Assembly: GCA_014338405.1 (NCBI GenBank)
Contig: JTDE01000248.1
Span: 126,631-190,630, forward strand
Origin: Paragonimus skrjabini miyazakii
Taxonomy: Eukaryota > Platyhelminthes > Trematoda > Plagiorchiida > Troglotrematidae
Direction: 5' to 3'
DNA length: 64,000 nt
The notes below the pieces were generated by a model that had not been told where the DNA came from, did not search any database, and was given only the letters and a program-made list of their open reading frames with translations. Of the stretch, positions 12,001 through 19,999 are shown piece by piece. Within the stretch, counting starts at the first letter, position 1; each line of letters starts with the position of its first letter. The position numbers were made by a program, and so were the translations under genes.

Positions 12001-15000
12001 GATTTGAAAAAACGTTTCGCCAGCAGACCAAAATATGAATCTGATCGACCATTCACCGTCAGAGTAAAACATTCCTGTCTGCTGTTCTTGCAACTACAAC
12101 ATAATTAATGCTGTTGCTGTAAGGACGGTTGATCAGCTATTCAAGATACCTGGAATACGCTTATCATCTATATTAAGCAAATATAAAACTAGGAACTGAT
12201 CTGAAGAAGGGTAACTGAAAACCATACCTTGGTATAATTCTTCTATATTTGGTACGTGTACGAAGAGAGAAACTGATAATTCGTCATAAAATTTGACACT
12301 ATAAAGAAGACTACGATACTCACATCTGAAATAACTGCACATATGCGACTTATGACTGTCTGCTAAATACCCAGTTGAATCTCACTTATCAGTTAAGACG
12401 AACAGAGAACAATTTATTGGTACTGTGCGAAATCACTTCCCAAATGTGGCGCCATCATCATAACACAATTACGATCGCCGTGGTTGTGTTTAACATTTAC
12501 GTTTCACTAACAGAAAGACATGTATTTCACTTTTGTGTTTGACAAAGAAATGCAGCGCAGATAAATTTCAGGAAAGGTATTAAGAATGCTTCAATATAGG
12601 CTGAAACATGTCAAATAGTTTACTGGATAAGAAAGTAGTGTTTCAATCTGATAAATGCTTTGCAACTGATGTAATTTTCCGAATCCGTGCAAATAACTCG
12701 GGATTTTTATACTTACCAAACGTTTGCACAGCGTTTTCAACTGAAGAATGATAGTATATGAGTTGGTAATTACACCACAGTTTTCGAAAAATCGTTCCAT
12801 AAACTGTTAAATATCTGGAAAATCTTCATGTTTATGGAATGTATTCTAATCCTCGTGTATCTGTTTTTCGTTTAACTTAAATGATTCCGCTTTCTGTTTC
12901 TTATGTTTGCGTCTCAATGGAACATTTTTTGACAGTAAATATATCGGTTGTTTTCAACTAGTTAATAGATGTTGCCGTCTGTGTTGGTACATTCTGTAAG
13001 TAATTGTTTAGTTGATCAGAAGCCATAATCAAGTTTACTGTCATTTTTGGTCATAAGGAGCATTTTGGCAACGATGTGTCAGACAAAACAATTCCCACAT
13101 TCTGTAGTTTCCAACTGTTGCATGATTACATTTTTACACAAAAGTGAACCAAAATATTTTTTCACAAATGGATGACATCACATTTGCCGAATCTGCCAGT
13201 GAAGCTTTTTCGTCGCAACAATTTCACGGCTTATGTAACGTCCGTCATTTCTTGCAAAATGAAAAACCAGTTTGCTTAGCAATTACGAATGAACGTTTTG
13301 ACTTCAGTTAGCCGTCGATAAGAATGTGGAATTGTCATCAGCATGGAAAGGGTGACATGAAATGCACGATTTTGTATGTGTTATTTAGTGGCTTACTGTA
13401 AGCAACCGTCTATTTCACCAGCTATCTTCGTCAAATCCATGATACATTGTTAACACAGATAAAAGACGATATGAAGGAGCTGCCGATTACGTGGACGGTC
13501 TGATTGGTTGTGTTTTTGAAGCGTGATTTGCAAAAGGACTCAGCTGCGTTGTGCTGTTATTCCGAATTCAAATTAAAAACTTTCCGTTGCAGTACTACTT
13601 CAAATTGTGACACATGATTAGGCATTACATTTCTTGTCATGTATCCACAAACATCCCAGTTACTAAAAATGGTCAACTCTGTTTGTCATACCGAACAGGG
13701 CAAAATCAACAATAAATGAAGTAGTTTATTCCAGCATGTCTCATTCACTCCACTTTTTCCGTAATCTGGATGTGGTGATTCTATCTAACTTGATCAAGAG
13801 AGGCACTTTCTTCAAAATGCTTGGAAGTACGAGCTAGACTCAACCGTGGTGAGCAATAAAAGTTTGGTCGACGTAAGTTGAACATCACCCATGAAGGCCA
13901 TTCTAGTCAGCCCCATCCGAAAAAAAACACTGGACTTGAGTCTCACTGTTGTTAGTCTTTGGCCCCCTGATATGGAACCTTTTTGGTGTATTAAAAGTGA
14001 ACGCTGTTTTATCTCTAACATAACATTACCAAACTTCATGTCTGAATTTATTTTTTGTAAAAAGTAAGTAACAACATTTGAAGCTTACTGTTTAACATTT
14101 TAACATGCACTGAAATGATAACATGAATACAAATGTACATTGCAAACGTGCTGCTGGCATACTCGTATTAACACTGGAAAAATCCAATGAGCTTCATTAA
14201 TTCAACAGTTGTCATTCGATTGATGAAATATTATTTATTCATCAAGGTTCTACAACTTTGTTCTGTTACAGCTACAGCATCATATTTTCAAGTGAACAAC
14301 ATCGAGGAACACTTTCGAGGCCAAAAATTTAAGTATAAACCCTAACATTAGTGAGACACACGTCTGTCTTCCAATTATACCCTCCACTTGATGAGTCCAG
14401 AGATTCCTGCAGCCAAAAACGTTTTGTTATCATCAGGTATTTTTACTCAACACAGTGGGCGTTCATAAGCCAGTGAATATGGATAGATGTTAATGAGGTT
14501 GACAGAGTTAACAATCGGCTACTTGATTTTGGGGTAGACTACAGAGGCGGGAGTCACAAATTTACGACTTTTGCATGAGGACCACTTTAGGTTCAGCCAA
14601 TCCTTGCGAATTCAAACACATTCGTTACGCATTCCGTTTATACGCGACCTTTTAAAATGACGTCTGAGGGCAGCAGACATGTAATTCATGTTGCATCGAT
14701 TCGTAGAACTCATATATTCGGTATAACCTGACCTTCCTTTGCAAAATGTCATCTTCGCATTTCCTTGACTTTTAAACCCGAACAATGAAACATGTTTCTA
14801 GTGCATTACTGGAAGTTGTGTCGGAAAACTACGCAACTTTCTCAGCAAGCCCACTACATAACCACGTCAACTTCGTGTTCTTTGCTGAGACAGATAATCG
14901 TCGAGCCTTTGTGGTCATTCTGAGGCTTTACGCATTGTTGACACTCAGTCTATTGTGGTCTTTTTTAAATTGAGCTTCATCTACCGATAATTTCTGATCT

Positions 15001-18000
15001 CAATAAAAACACAGTCCCTAAGTAGCATCGTGTGTGATTTCAAGGATATTAATATACCTGGAGTCCATTTTGGTTTAGATTATTAACATGAAGACGAATT
15101 CAGAAACCGACTAACAAGAATGCTTCTCGAATAATGTGATGTTTTGATTAACCAGATTGATAAGTAATCTGTTTAAAAATTAATTATTTGTTACGTGCTT
15201 GCTATATCCGATAGCACTTAGGCCTCCAGTTTCCATATTCAGTAACTGTTTATAGTTACCAACTCTCCACTTCTCCACATTTCGATATATTTATCCGTCA
15301 GCGTACAACTACACAGCAGTTGTGTTTAACGGGTGCTATGCGAAGATTACGATGAAGTTGCATGCAGACCAATCAAAACATATACCACCCAAAATATTTC
15401 TCACTGACTAAGTGCGAGTTACTTGTTAGTAGGTGAACTACAGATTGCGTCTTTGACCAATGAAATCAAAGTTCTTTCAACAGGAGTCTGTGTTAGAAAA
15501 TGACACAACATTTGCAGTCCACTTTCTTCATTCAGATGACAATCCATTGTTCAAATGTTTTATACATACTGTGAGTGGTGCCAATATAATAGCCGACACA
15601 GTTAGATGTCACTGACGAATTTCCATCGATGAAATTGACACTGCAATAACCATCACTTCCGTTACACGTAGATGAACGTCATTTAGTGCGAGAGATGTGT
15701 AGGTACTTTGAGAATCGGAGGTGAACACATTAAACACGTTTTCCTTCAAGTTGTGACAAGTCCTTCGCTAAGATCCACTGATGCAAACTCTTATATTCAG
15801 TCTAATGCATCATTTTGTCATTGAGAGTATGTAGTGTAAAATACTCACTTGTACTAGCCGTTCCATCCACTAATTTTTGGTGAACATTTGTGGATTGAAC
15901 ATATAATCAACAATTTGTTGGAATGTCAGTTATAAAAACCACAGTGGTGAACATGTGAAATTTGTCCGATAATTGCAGTCTCGTTATGAAGTAACCTACA
16001 GCTTGTAAAAAAATCTGATAAAACAGTTCCAGGCTATTATTACATAAATTATATCCGCTCATTATTCAGCAAAATCCTGACAAATTGATTCTTCCCGTTG
16101 AAATAACCAACTCTCAGTTAATTGATATCAATCGATGATATGAACGGATGGTTACAATTTGGTCAATTTGGTAGAAGCCTCTTGTGTAGGTAAAATATTG
16201 GGGGGTAGAAAAAATGTGGTTACAACACAACCAGATATTTGATTATTCCTGGAGACCTAAATGTCTGATTTCCCAAAATTACGTGTGACATGCTGGTATC
16301 TTCTACATACACTGAACGGCAGAATAAGCACATACCATCGAGACTGTTAGAAAATGGTTTCATTCAGGTCGCAAACTAAGGCTTATTGATAGCTCATGAT
16401 TTTCGACCAACTGCTACTTTGTTTGGACTCACCAGGTAGAAGTAGTTCGATCAAACACTTAACTGAAGCCCGTATACATTTGTTCACCGTAACAATGAGA
16501 CAACTTATGGCAGGTTGCGTAGTCACTTCAGAATGGCAATCGGAAGTTAGACTGCATTCTTCCAGTGTATAAGAGTGTAGACAAGTTAAAAGTCGGTGGT
16601 ATTCACTGCGTCAAAATGACGTCAATAGGTCTGGTTCGCAAACGCATAAAAATATCAACTTCTAGGGCTCCAAATGTGACCGCTAAGCCCGTTCACGTTA
16701 GGCAAAGCCGTCGACACCCCTCGAATAACCCGGATCACTTCTTTTATCAAAGTATCCAATACGAAGTGCTCTAATTAAGATTGGTTGTCCCTTTCGGTTA
16801 GCTGAACCAATCACGTTACTACCGTCACGTCCAAGATTCTGACGTGGATATTCTAATGCAACGAGATGATTTGCACTTGCATGTAATGGAAAATCTTGTG
16901 CCTAAAATGGAAACAGATGTTTAAGAAGGTATAGACTGCGCATACAATTATTGGCTATGCTCAGGCAGGACGTTGAGTAGATGTTACGTCACACAGTCAG
17001 GGGCAAATAGTTGTGTGGTTTGATTGGAAGTAATTGATCTGTGGCCACGGAAGCTGCAAGGACTAAACAAATTTCTTTCGAGAATACAGGTTACGGTCGC
17101 GTAATCTAATAGCAATCGATCCGGCGATAGTCAAAATGCGCTGTGAGGGTTTACATGCAGTATGCAAAATTTCTGTAAGCTATTTCAAGAAGTTCAAACG
17201 AAGAATATCGGCCGTAGCGATATAGATTGACGTTTGATCGCGTATTCGACTGGTAGTTCAATCACACAAACCTTAATATGCTGAAACGGACTAGACATAA
17301 TCGACAACCGAATGTCTGTTCTTATCGACTTATCGAATTCGCGATTGTTAGTGTTTGCTTCACTTAAACCCAAGGAGTTTTATTTCTCACCTTTGTGCTT
17401 GAATACTGGTTTTAAGCCCGTGTAACAAACGTGTAAGTACTGACAAATATTATGGCAGGGATGACCATTTGCAACCGACAAAACCGAGAAAAATCTGGAC
17501 TCTGGGCAAACCGGAACTGGCGAGAGAACCAGAATGCCTAAACGGGACTTCTTGGATCAGTTTGGGGAGCATTGCATCGCCCCTTGACACGGTGTTACTG
17601 ACGGTGACTTGATTTGACAGTTTTGTAGTTAGGTCCCTTTTAAGCTAAAAATGTATGGGTCTGAAGAACAACTATGCGAAAAAGTTGGCAGGTAGAATAT
17701 TTTCGCGGTAGAATCACTCACCAAATTTTGTTTCTAAATTACAGAAGAAACCAATTGCATGATGTCAAGGGGAAATATTTGTATGACAAAACAGATGGTA
17801 TAATGAATATATCACCGCGTTTCACCAATTGCCACAGAGTCAATAATGACACTTATTTCACCTGTCTCGAACTAATTGTGTTTCTTACGGTTAACTTTAT
17901 TGACGGCTGTATAGTCACCTCCTATAATGTGACACTCAAAACCATTGGATAATTTTCGTGAGTGATGCTGAATCTCAGTCAGAACTCACAAGGAACCTTT

Positions 18001-18948
18001 GAAAGCCGAAATCAATGAACCCGGTCACGTAAAATAAACGCACCATTCAAATGATCCAACATGGCAAAAACCGGGCTAGTGCATTTTCACAAAATATATT
18101 AGATGAACGGTCTGTTAGAATGTGATAGGTTCGATTTGATGGAAGTTGTGATCAATCTACTCCAATTAAATACCGACCCATATCTCGACAAATGTACTAT
18201 TACTGCACAAGTTTGTTGAGTTCTGTAATTGAAACGTGACTGAGAGATATAGATAAAAGTACGTTCGATCAGAGTGTGAAATCTTTGAACAAAAGAGTAT
18301 GTTTTTTATTTTGCTACAAAGTTATTGCGTGTGATTATGTCTAATCCTCAATAACATAAGCATAAATTTGGAAACTGCAAGTAGAGGTAAAGTCAATTGT
18401 AGCGAGGCAACACCGTAAATGAAACAGTACAACTTTTTGTGTGCGGATGGGCTGAGTGTTGACACTGAACTTGCAAACATCCAATTCAGTTAACATTTCA
18501 GATTGTGCTCAAACCGTCGTGTTAATTTATGAAATTAGTTAAATTGTTTAGTTGTTCCAAGGATTTGAAATGCGATCTTAAATGAAGTGTTACATATCGG
18601 CAAATTTTTCATTGCGTTTGATGGAGTACCGGCGATTCTTATTACCAGTTTGCAGTTGTACTGCGGCTTACGTCTACCTAGTCAGCGTATCTTCAAAAAT
18701 GGTCGAGCATTTTAACCAGGGTGAATGTTAGAGAAACAAACGTCTTTAGGTACAGTGGACAGACAAATGAAATGGTCCGATTTTACTAACAGAACTGGAA
18801 TCAAAAACTAAAATAAAACTGGTCATTAACATTATCACGAATCATCACTGTTTGAGGTATTTCCAAGTAGAAACTCACTTTTTGGGTTACACATTGCGCT
18901 TGGAATAAGCACTGCAAGCCCTAACATCAGCAAACACCAAATCTTCAT
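1..18948 (-). CDS. probable micro-exon gene (MEG), span of gene model, 3' end outside window
   Basis: Gene-level model for the exons listed separately. Seen: a TATA box and a signal-peptide exon at 18.9 kb, then many minus-strand acceptor-exon-donor triplets of 12-33 nt, five of which recur in two diverged segments (A and B) with the same lengths. All are multiples of 3 and open when read in phase 1, the phase left by the signal exon. Known of the family: flatworm MEGs have a signal-peptide exon followed by many symmetric micro-exons and encode small secreted proteins made in oesophageal glands or eggs. Inferred: one long secreted-protein gene whose micro-exon cluster was duplicated internally. 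A might instead be a second gene whose own first exon I failed to find. No terminal exon was identified with confidence; one option is at 18374-18322. Single-copy micro-exons are much weaker than the paired ones, because donor-AG pairs are common by chance. Confidence 0.55.
1047..1064 (-). CDS. candidate micro-exon, 18 nt, unit A
   Basis: Acceptor GATTTATTCTATCAG and donor GCTG|GTAAGTAAAG are both near consensus. Phase 1 reads NMMPA; phase 0 gives a stop. Unit B has no matching DNA because its homology stops at about 12444. Confidence 0.45.
1172..1282. repeat. 111-bp block identical to 12444-12554
   Basis: Every base from ATGTGGCGCC to AAAGAAATGCA is the same in both copies, whereas DNA on either side is clearly diverged. 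It lies in an intron of the gene model and has no open phase-1 exon of its own. Confidence 0.9.
1449..1472 (-). CDS. micro-exon, 24 nt, unit A (pair of 12717-12740)
   Basis: Acceptor CTATCTTCATTTAG, donor TTTG|GTGAGT. Phase 1 reads NKNVHEF. The donor has G where unit B has A at the third position; both work. Confidence 0.58.
2793..2813 (-). CDS. micro-exon, 21 nt, unit A (pair of 14089-14109)
   Basis: Acceptor AATCAGTACAG (weaker tract than in B), donor AGTA|GTAAGC. Phase 1 reads EDEVFS. Confidence 0.45.
3529..3593. repeat. 65-bp conserved block, copy 2 (unit A)
   Basis: Identical to 1-65 and 14629-14693. A 62-68 codon ORF starts 156 bases to the right in both A and B but not in copy 1. Confidence 0.9.
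3890..5463. repeat. local tandem duplication, two units of about 0.77-0.80 kb
   Basis: Unit 1 (about 3890-4691) and unit 2 (about 4692-5463) align along their length, for example CATCGTGTGTG(G/A)TTTCAGG at 3942 and 4728 and AAAAGCGGAGCCTTTGGAATATG near both ends. Unit B keeps only the first part of one unit (14988-15155), closer to unit 2. Intronic in the gene model. Confidence 0.85.
5944..5958 (-). CDS. micro-exon, 15 nt, unit A (pair of 12228-12242)
   Basis: Acceptor ACCAAATGTAG, donor CAAG|GTAAGT (consensus). Phase 1 reads ELHQ. It lies in a block (about 5790-6080) repeated at about 12075-12362. Confidence 0.48.
6891..6923 (-). CDS. micro-exon, 33 nt, unit A (pair of 15405-15437)
   Basis: Acceptor CGCAATGCGTAG, donor GTCA|GTGAGA. 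Phase 1 reads HLLTSNSHLV, identical at peptide level to unit B; the base changes fall at synonymous leucine positions. Confidence 0.42.
7377..7397 (-). CDS. micro-exon, 21 nt, unit A (pair of 15849-15869)
   Basis: Acceptor CACCAACAATTAG, donor GCAA|GTAAGTGT. Phase 1 reads DEMTSA. See the unit B partner for the comparison. Confidence 0.5.
8773..8784 (-). CDS. candidate micro-exon, 12 nt
   Basis: Acceptor TTGTTTGTTCCAACTAG with a strong tract, donor GTCA|GTGAAG. Phase 1 reads RLV. Upstream of unit A, single copy. Confidence 0.27.
10986..11004. repeat. (AT)n microsatellite
   Basis: Uninterrupted AT dinucleotides. Confidence 0.95.
12228..12242 (-). CDS. micro-exon, 15 nt (pair of 5944-5958)
   Basis: Acceptor ACCAAATATAG, donor CAAG|GTATGG. 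Phase 1 reads ELYQ; the partner reads ELHQ. The donor is weaker than in the partner (GTAAGT). The two copies lie in different order relative to the other pairs, so this block was moved during the duplication. Confidence 0.42.
12444..12554. repeat. 111-bp block identical to 1172-1282
   Basis: Second copy of the perfectly conserved block; it also marks the left edge of collinear homology of unit B. Confidence 0.9.
12717..12740 (-). CDS. micro-exon, 24 nt, unit B (pair of 1449-1472)
   Basis: Acceptor TACTATCATTCTTCAG, donor TTTG|GTAAGTAT, both near consensus. Phase 1 reads ENAVQTF; the unit A copy reads NKNVHEF. Ten of 24 bases differ, clearly more than in the flanking intron. A 111-bp block identical to unit A begins about 160 bases further into the downstream intron. 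Confidence 0.58.
14089..14109 (-). CDS. micro-exon, 21 nt, unit B (pair of 2793-2813)
   Basis: Acceptor GTTATCATTTCAG, donor AACA|GTAAGC. Phase 1 reads HVKMLN. Its unit A partner reads EDEVFS. Eight of 21 bases differ and no amino acid is shared, yet both splice sites and the length are kept. Confidence 0.5.
14629..14693. repeat. 65-bp conserved block, copy 3 (unit B)
   Basis: Identical to the other two over 65 bases, then diverged (TTGCATCG against TTGAATGA). Confidence 0.9.
15405..15437 (-). CDS. micro-exon, 33 nt, unit B (pair of 6891-6923)
   Basis: Acceptor CGCAATCTGTAG, donor GTCA|GTGAGA. Phase 1 reads HLLTSNSHLV. The unit A copy encodes exactly the same peptide although several bases differ, the opposite of the other pairs. 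A 17-nt alternative using an internal AAG is possible but would break the phase. Confidence 0.42.
15849..15869 (-). CDS. micro-exon, 21 nt, unit B (pair of 7377-7397)
   Basis: Acceptor CACCAAAAATTAG, donor ACAA|GTGAGT. In phase 1 it reads DGTAST. The unit A partner has the same length, the same acceptor place and a GTAAGT donor, and reads DEMTSA. The donor differs between copies only at the position where A and G are both functional. Four of the six complete codons carry amino-acid changes and none is synonymous. Confidence 0.5.
16433..16462 (-). CDS. candidate micro-exon, 30 nt, unit B
   Basis: Acceptor ACGGGCTTCAG, donor CCTG|GTGAGTCC. Phase 1 reads KCLIELLLP; phase 0 hits a stop, so the shared phase is the one that works. 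The homologous place in unit A (about 7965-7990) has lost the donor (the GTGAGT there reads ATTAGC), so the exon would be B-specific or dead in A. Confidence 0.35.
17155..17172 (-). CDS. candidate micro-exon, 18 nt
   Basis: Acceptor CTTGAAATAGCTTACAG, donor GCAT|GTAAAC. In phase 1 it reads ILHTA. Moderate splice sites, single copy. Confidence 0.22.
17391..17405 (-). CDS. candidate micro-exon, 15 nt
   Basis: Acceptor CTTAAAACCAG, donor AAAG|GTGAGA. In phase 1 it reads FKHK. The donor is good; the acceptor tract is mediocre. Confidence 0.27.
17722..17733 (-). CDS. candidate micro-exon, 12 nt
   Basis: Acceptor GGTTTCTTCTGTAATTTAG (strong tract) and donor TTTG|GTGAGTGA (near consensus) enclose 12 bases that read TKF in phase 1. 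Both sites are good. It lies in the 5' part of the gene between exon 1 and duplicated unit B, where no second copy exists for comparison. Confidence 0.38.
17889..17906 (-). CDS. weak micro-exon candidate, 18 nt
   Basis: Acceptor CTATACAG with a poor pyrimidine tract, donor ACC|GTAAGA. Phase 1 reads VNKVN. Listed only because the length and phase match the other candidates. Confidence 0.15.
18322..18374 (-). CDS. possible alternative terminal exon
   Basis: Acceptor TTTACCTCTACTTGCAG, then in phase 1 sixteen codons (SKFMLMLLRIRHNHTQ) to a TAA, followed 12 bases later by AATAAA (18305-18310). It could end a short transcript joined directly to exon 1. The very short 3' UTR and lack of a second copy make it uncertain. 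Confidence 0.22.
18787..18807 (-). CDS. candidate micro-exon, 21 nt (single copy)
   Basis: The acceptor TTTTATTTTAG has an excellent pyrimidine tract; the donor is GTAAAATC, weaker than consensus. In phase 1 it reads FDSSSV. It lies about 70 bases below exon 1, so the first intron would be very short. No second copy is available to test it. Confidence 0.3.
18879..18948 (-). CDS. signal-peptide exon (exon 1) of the micro-exon gene
   Basis: The ATG at 18948 opens MKIWCLLMLGLAVLIPSAMC followed by NPK. This is a short positive n-region, a leucine-rich hydrophobic core and a small-residue cleavage region: a textbook secretory signal peptide of about 18-20 residues. The exon ends after the first base of codon 24 at a strong donor, AA|GTGAGT. 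The phase is therefore 1, and every micro-exon listed here is read in that phase. A TATA box lies just upstream. No AG acceptor is needed upstream because this is the start. Reading through the donor reaches a stop about 16 codons later, as expected of an intron. The product would enter the secretory pathway. No homologue can be named. Confidence 0.65.
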
Positions 18949-18999
18949 TTTCAGAAGGCCTCAGGTTGACAACACTATGGGTGTACAATGTCGGTGATG

Positions 19000-19005
19000 T
19001 TTATA
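19000..19005 (-). promoter_or_regulatory. TATA box of the micro-exon gene
   Basis: TATAAA on the minus strand, 52 bases upstream of the ATG at 18948. This would place the transcription start near 18970 and give a short 5' UTR, usual for small secreted-protein genes. The ATG has A at -3. Confidence 0.5.
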
Positions 19006-19444
19006 TGTCAGCACTTCCACCGAGAACTGGAAGCCACACTGATCGCAATACTCTGAACGCCAAATAACATTCACTTTTAAACTGACAAAGTACAAAGGTT
19101 CAATGTGACAAGCAAATGATAGGCTGAAGGGGACGCTTTTATTACTTTGACATATCTGTTGCTTCTATAATCGGACCAACGTTCAGAACACTATTGAGAT
19201 GTGAGTGCACATAACCCAGACAACCACCCAGCTAAATGTTACACCCAAATATCAAAATTGGAAGATTGAACACAACTCAATAAGTTGGCCCAGCGAAGGT
19301 CATTTGAAAGCAACTGGTTCCATGTACCTGAAAGATTGGAAAGTAAAAGGCGTATAACATAAATTTGAAGATCCGATCAAAAGTTAACATCCAAAATATA
19401 TCTCCGATATTGGGTGGCAGGCAGTCGATACCGCATCTAGTATT

Positions 19445-19702
19445 CTCTAGTCGATAACCCCGAGATTAGAACTTCCTAGACAGGTCGAAATCTCCAATCT
19501 CATTAAACCTGCTGAGCGATATTTTAGATTACTGATGAGTAGTCGGGGATTTGGTTTATTTTAATTTGTGGGTGATGTTCAACTCGAAATTAACCAAATC
19601 CCCGACTATTCATCAGAAATCTAAAATATCGCCTAGCAGGTTTAATGAGATTGGAGATCTCGACCTGTCTAGGAAGTCCTAGTCACGGGGTTATCGATTG
19701 GA
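19445..19702. repeat. 258-bp imperfect palindrome (inverted repeat of SINE tails)
   Basis: Left arm 19445-19562 and right arm 19589-19702 are near-perfect reverse complements around a spacer of about 26 bases. Shared landmarks: AAATCCCCGACTA, ATCTAAAATATCG, CAGGTTTAATGAGATTGGAG, CGACCTGTCTAGGAAG and GGGGTTATCGA. The right arm and spacer match the 3' part of SINE family 1, so the palindrome is two tails in tail-to-tail orientation. Confidence 0.9.
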
Positions 19703-19719
19703 GTTAACAGACGATAACT

Positions 19720-19950
19720 CTGTCTCAATTTCGAGACGATCGGGCAACCTGATCATTACTCACAAGCGAAAGTGGTTGAGTGTTCACATATGATAATTCG
19801 ATCGTGCCTAACCTGAGGTCAATAGCGCAGTGGTAAACAAGGTTGCCTCATGAACAGCATGTCCGTGGTTTAAGTCTCGGTAGTGGCGATGATATGCACA
19901 ACTGACGAGCTCTAATGAGAGCGAAACTCGAGTATAGTATTCTGTTTGTT
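19720..19950 (+). mobile_element. SINE family 1, 5' tRNA-like part
   Basis: Contains GGTCAATAGCGCAGTGGTAAACAA (box A-like; quoted part TAGCGCAGTGGTAAAC) and GGTTTAAGTC (box B-like), followed by a body ending GACGAGCTCTAATGAGAGCGAAAC. It matches the minus-strand copy at 47093-47400 over its whole length. It directly follows the palindrome, so head-to-tail plus tail-to-tail copies adjoin. Confidence 0.7.
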
Positions 19951-19999
19951 ATCATGAGAAATTCAAATTATAATAGGTTAACGATAAGGTGTATGGTTC

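Larger units (their letters stand above)
12444..16450. repeat. duplicated segment, unit B
   Basis: Partner of unit A. It is shorter, with one copy of the 0.77-kb sub-repeat start and a deletion relative to A of about 1.8 kb. The block 12075-12362 just left of it matches 5790-6080 out of order, so the structure is a mosaic rather than a clean tandem. Confidence 0.85.

Noticed and set aside
3685..14973. Paired ORFs 3685-3891 and 14785-14973 (both beginning MKHVSSALL) as a conserved small protein gene
   Set aside because: By hand count about 16 of some 21 differences change the amino acid, the proportion expected without constraint. They lie on the plus strand inside introns of the minus-strand model and are open probably by common descent.
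17674..17952. Plus ORF of 92 codons with Cys and N-glycosylation-like sites behind a good plus acceptor (17744)
   Set aside because: The same bases give a cleaner minus-strand micro-exon (17722-17733) with both sites near consensus, and no plus-strand first exon was found.
18667..18672. 6-nt micro-exon (GTAGAC) between 18807 and 18374
   Set aside because: So short that chance explains it; the acceptor tract is poor.
19530..19625. Hammerhead ribozyme suggested by CTGATGAG in the SINE tail palindrome
   Set aside because: No proper stem II and no GAAAC at the right distance on either strand; the motif is part of the SINE tail.
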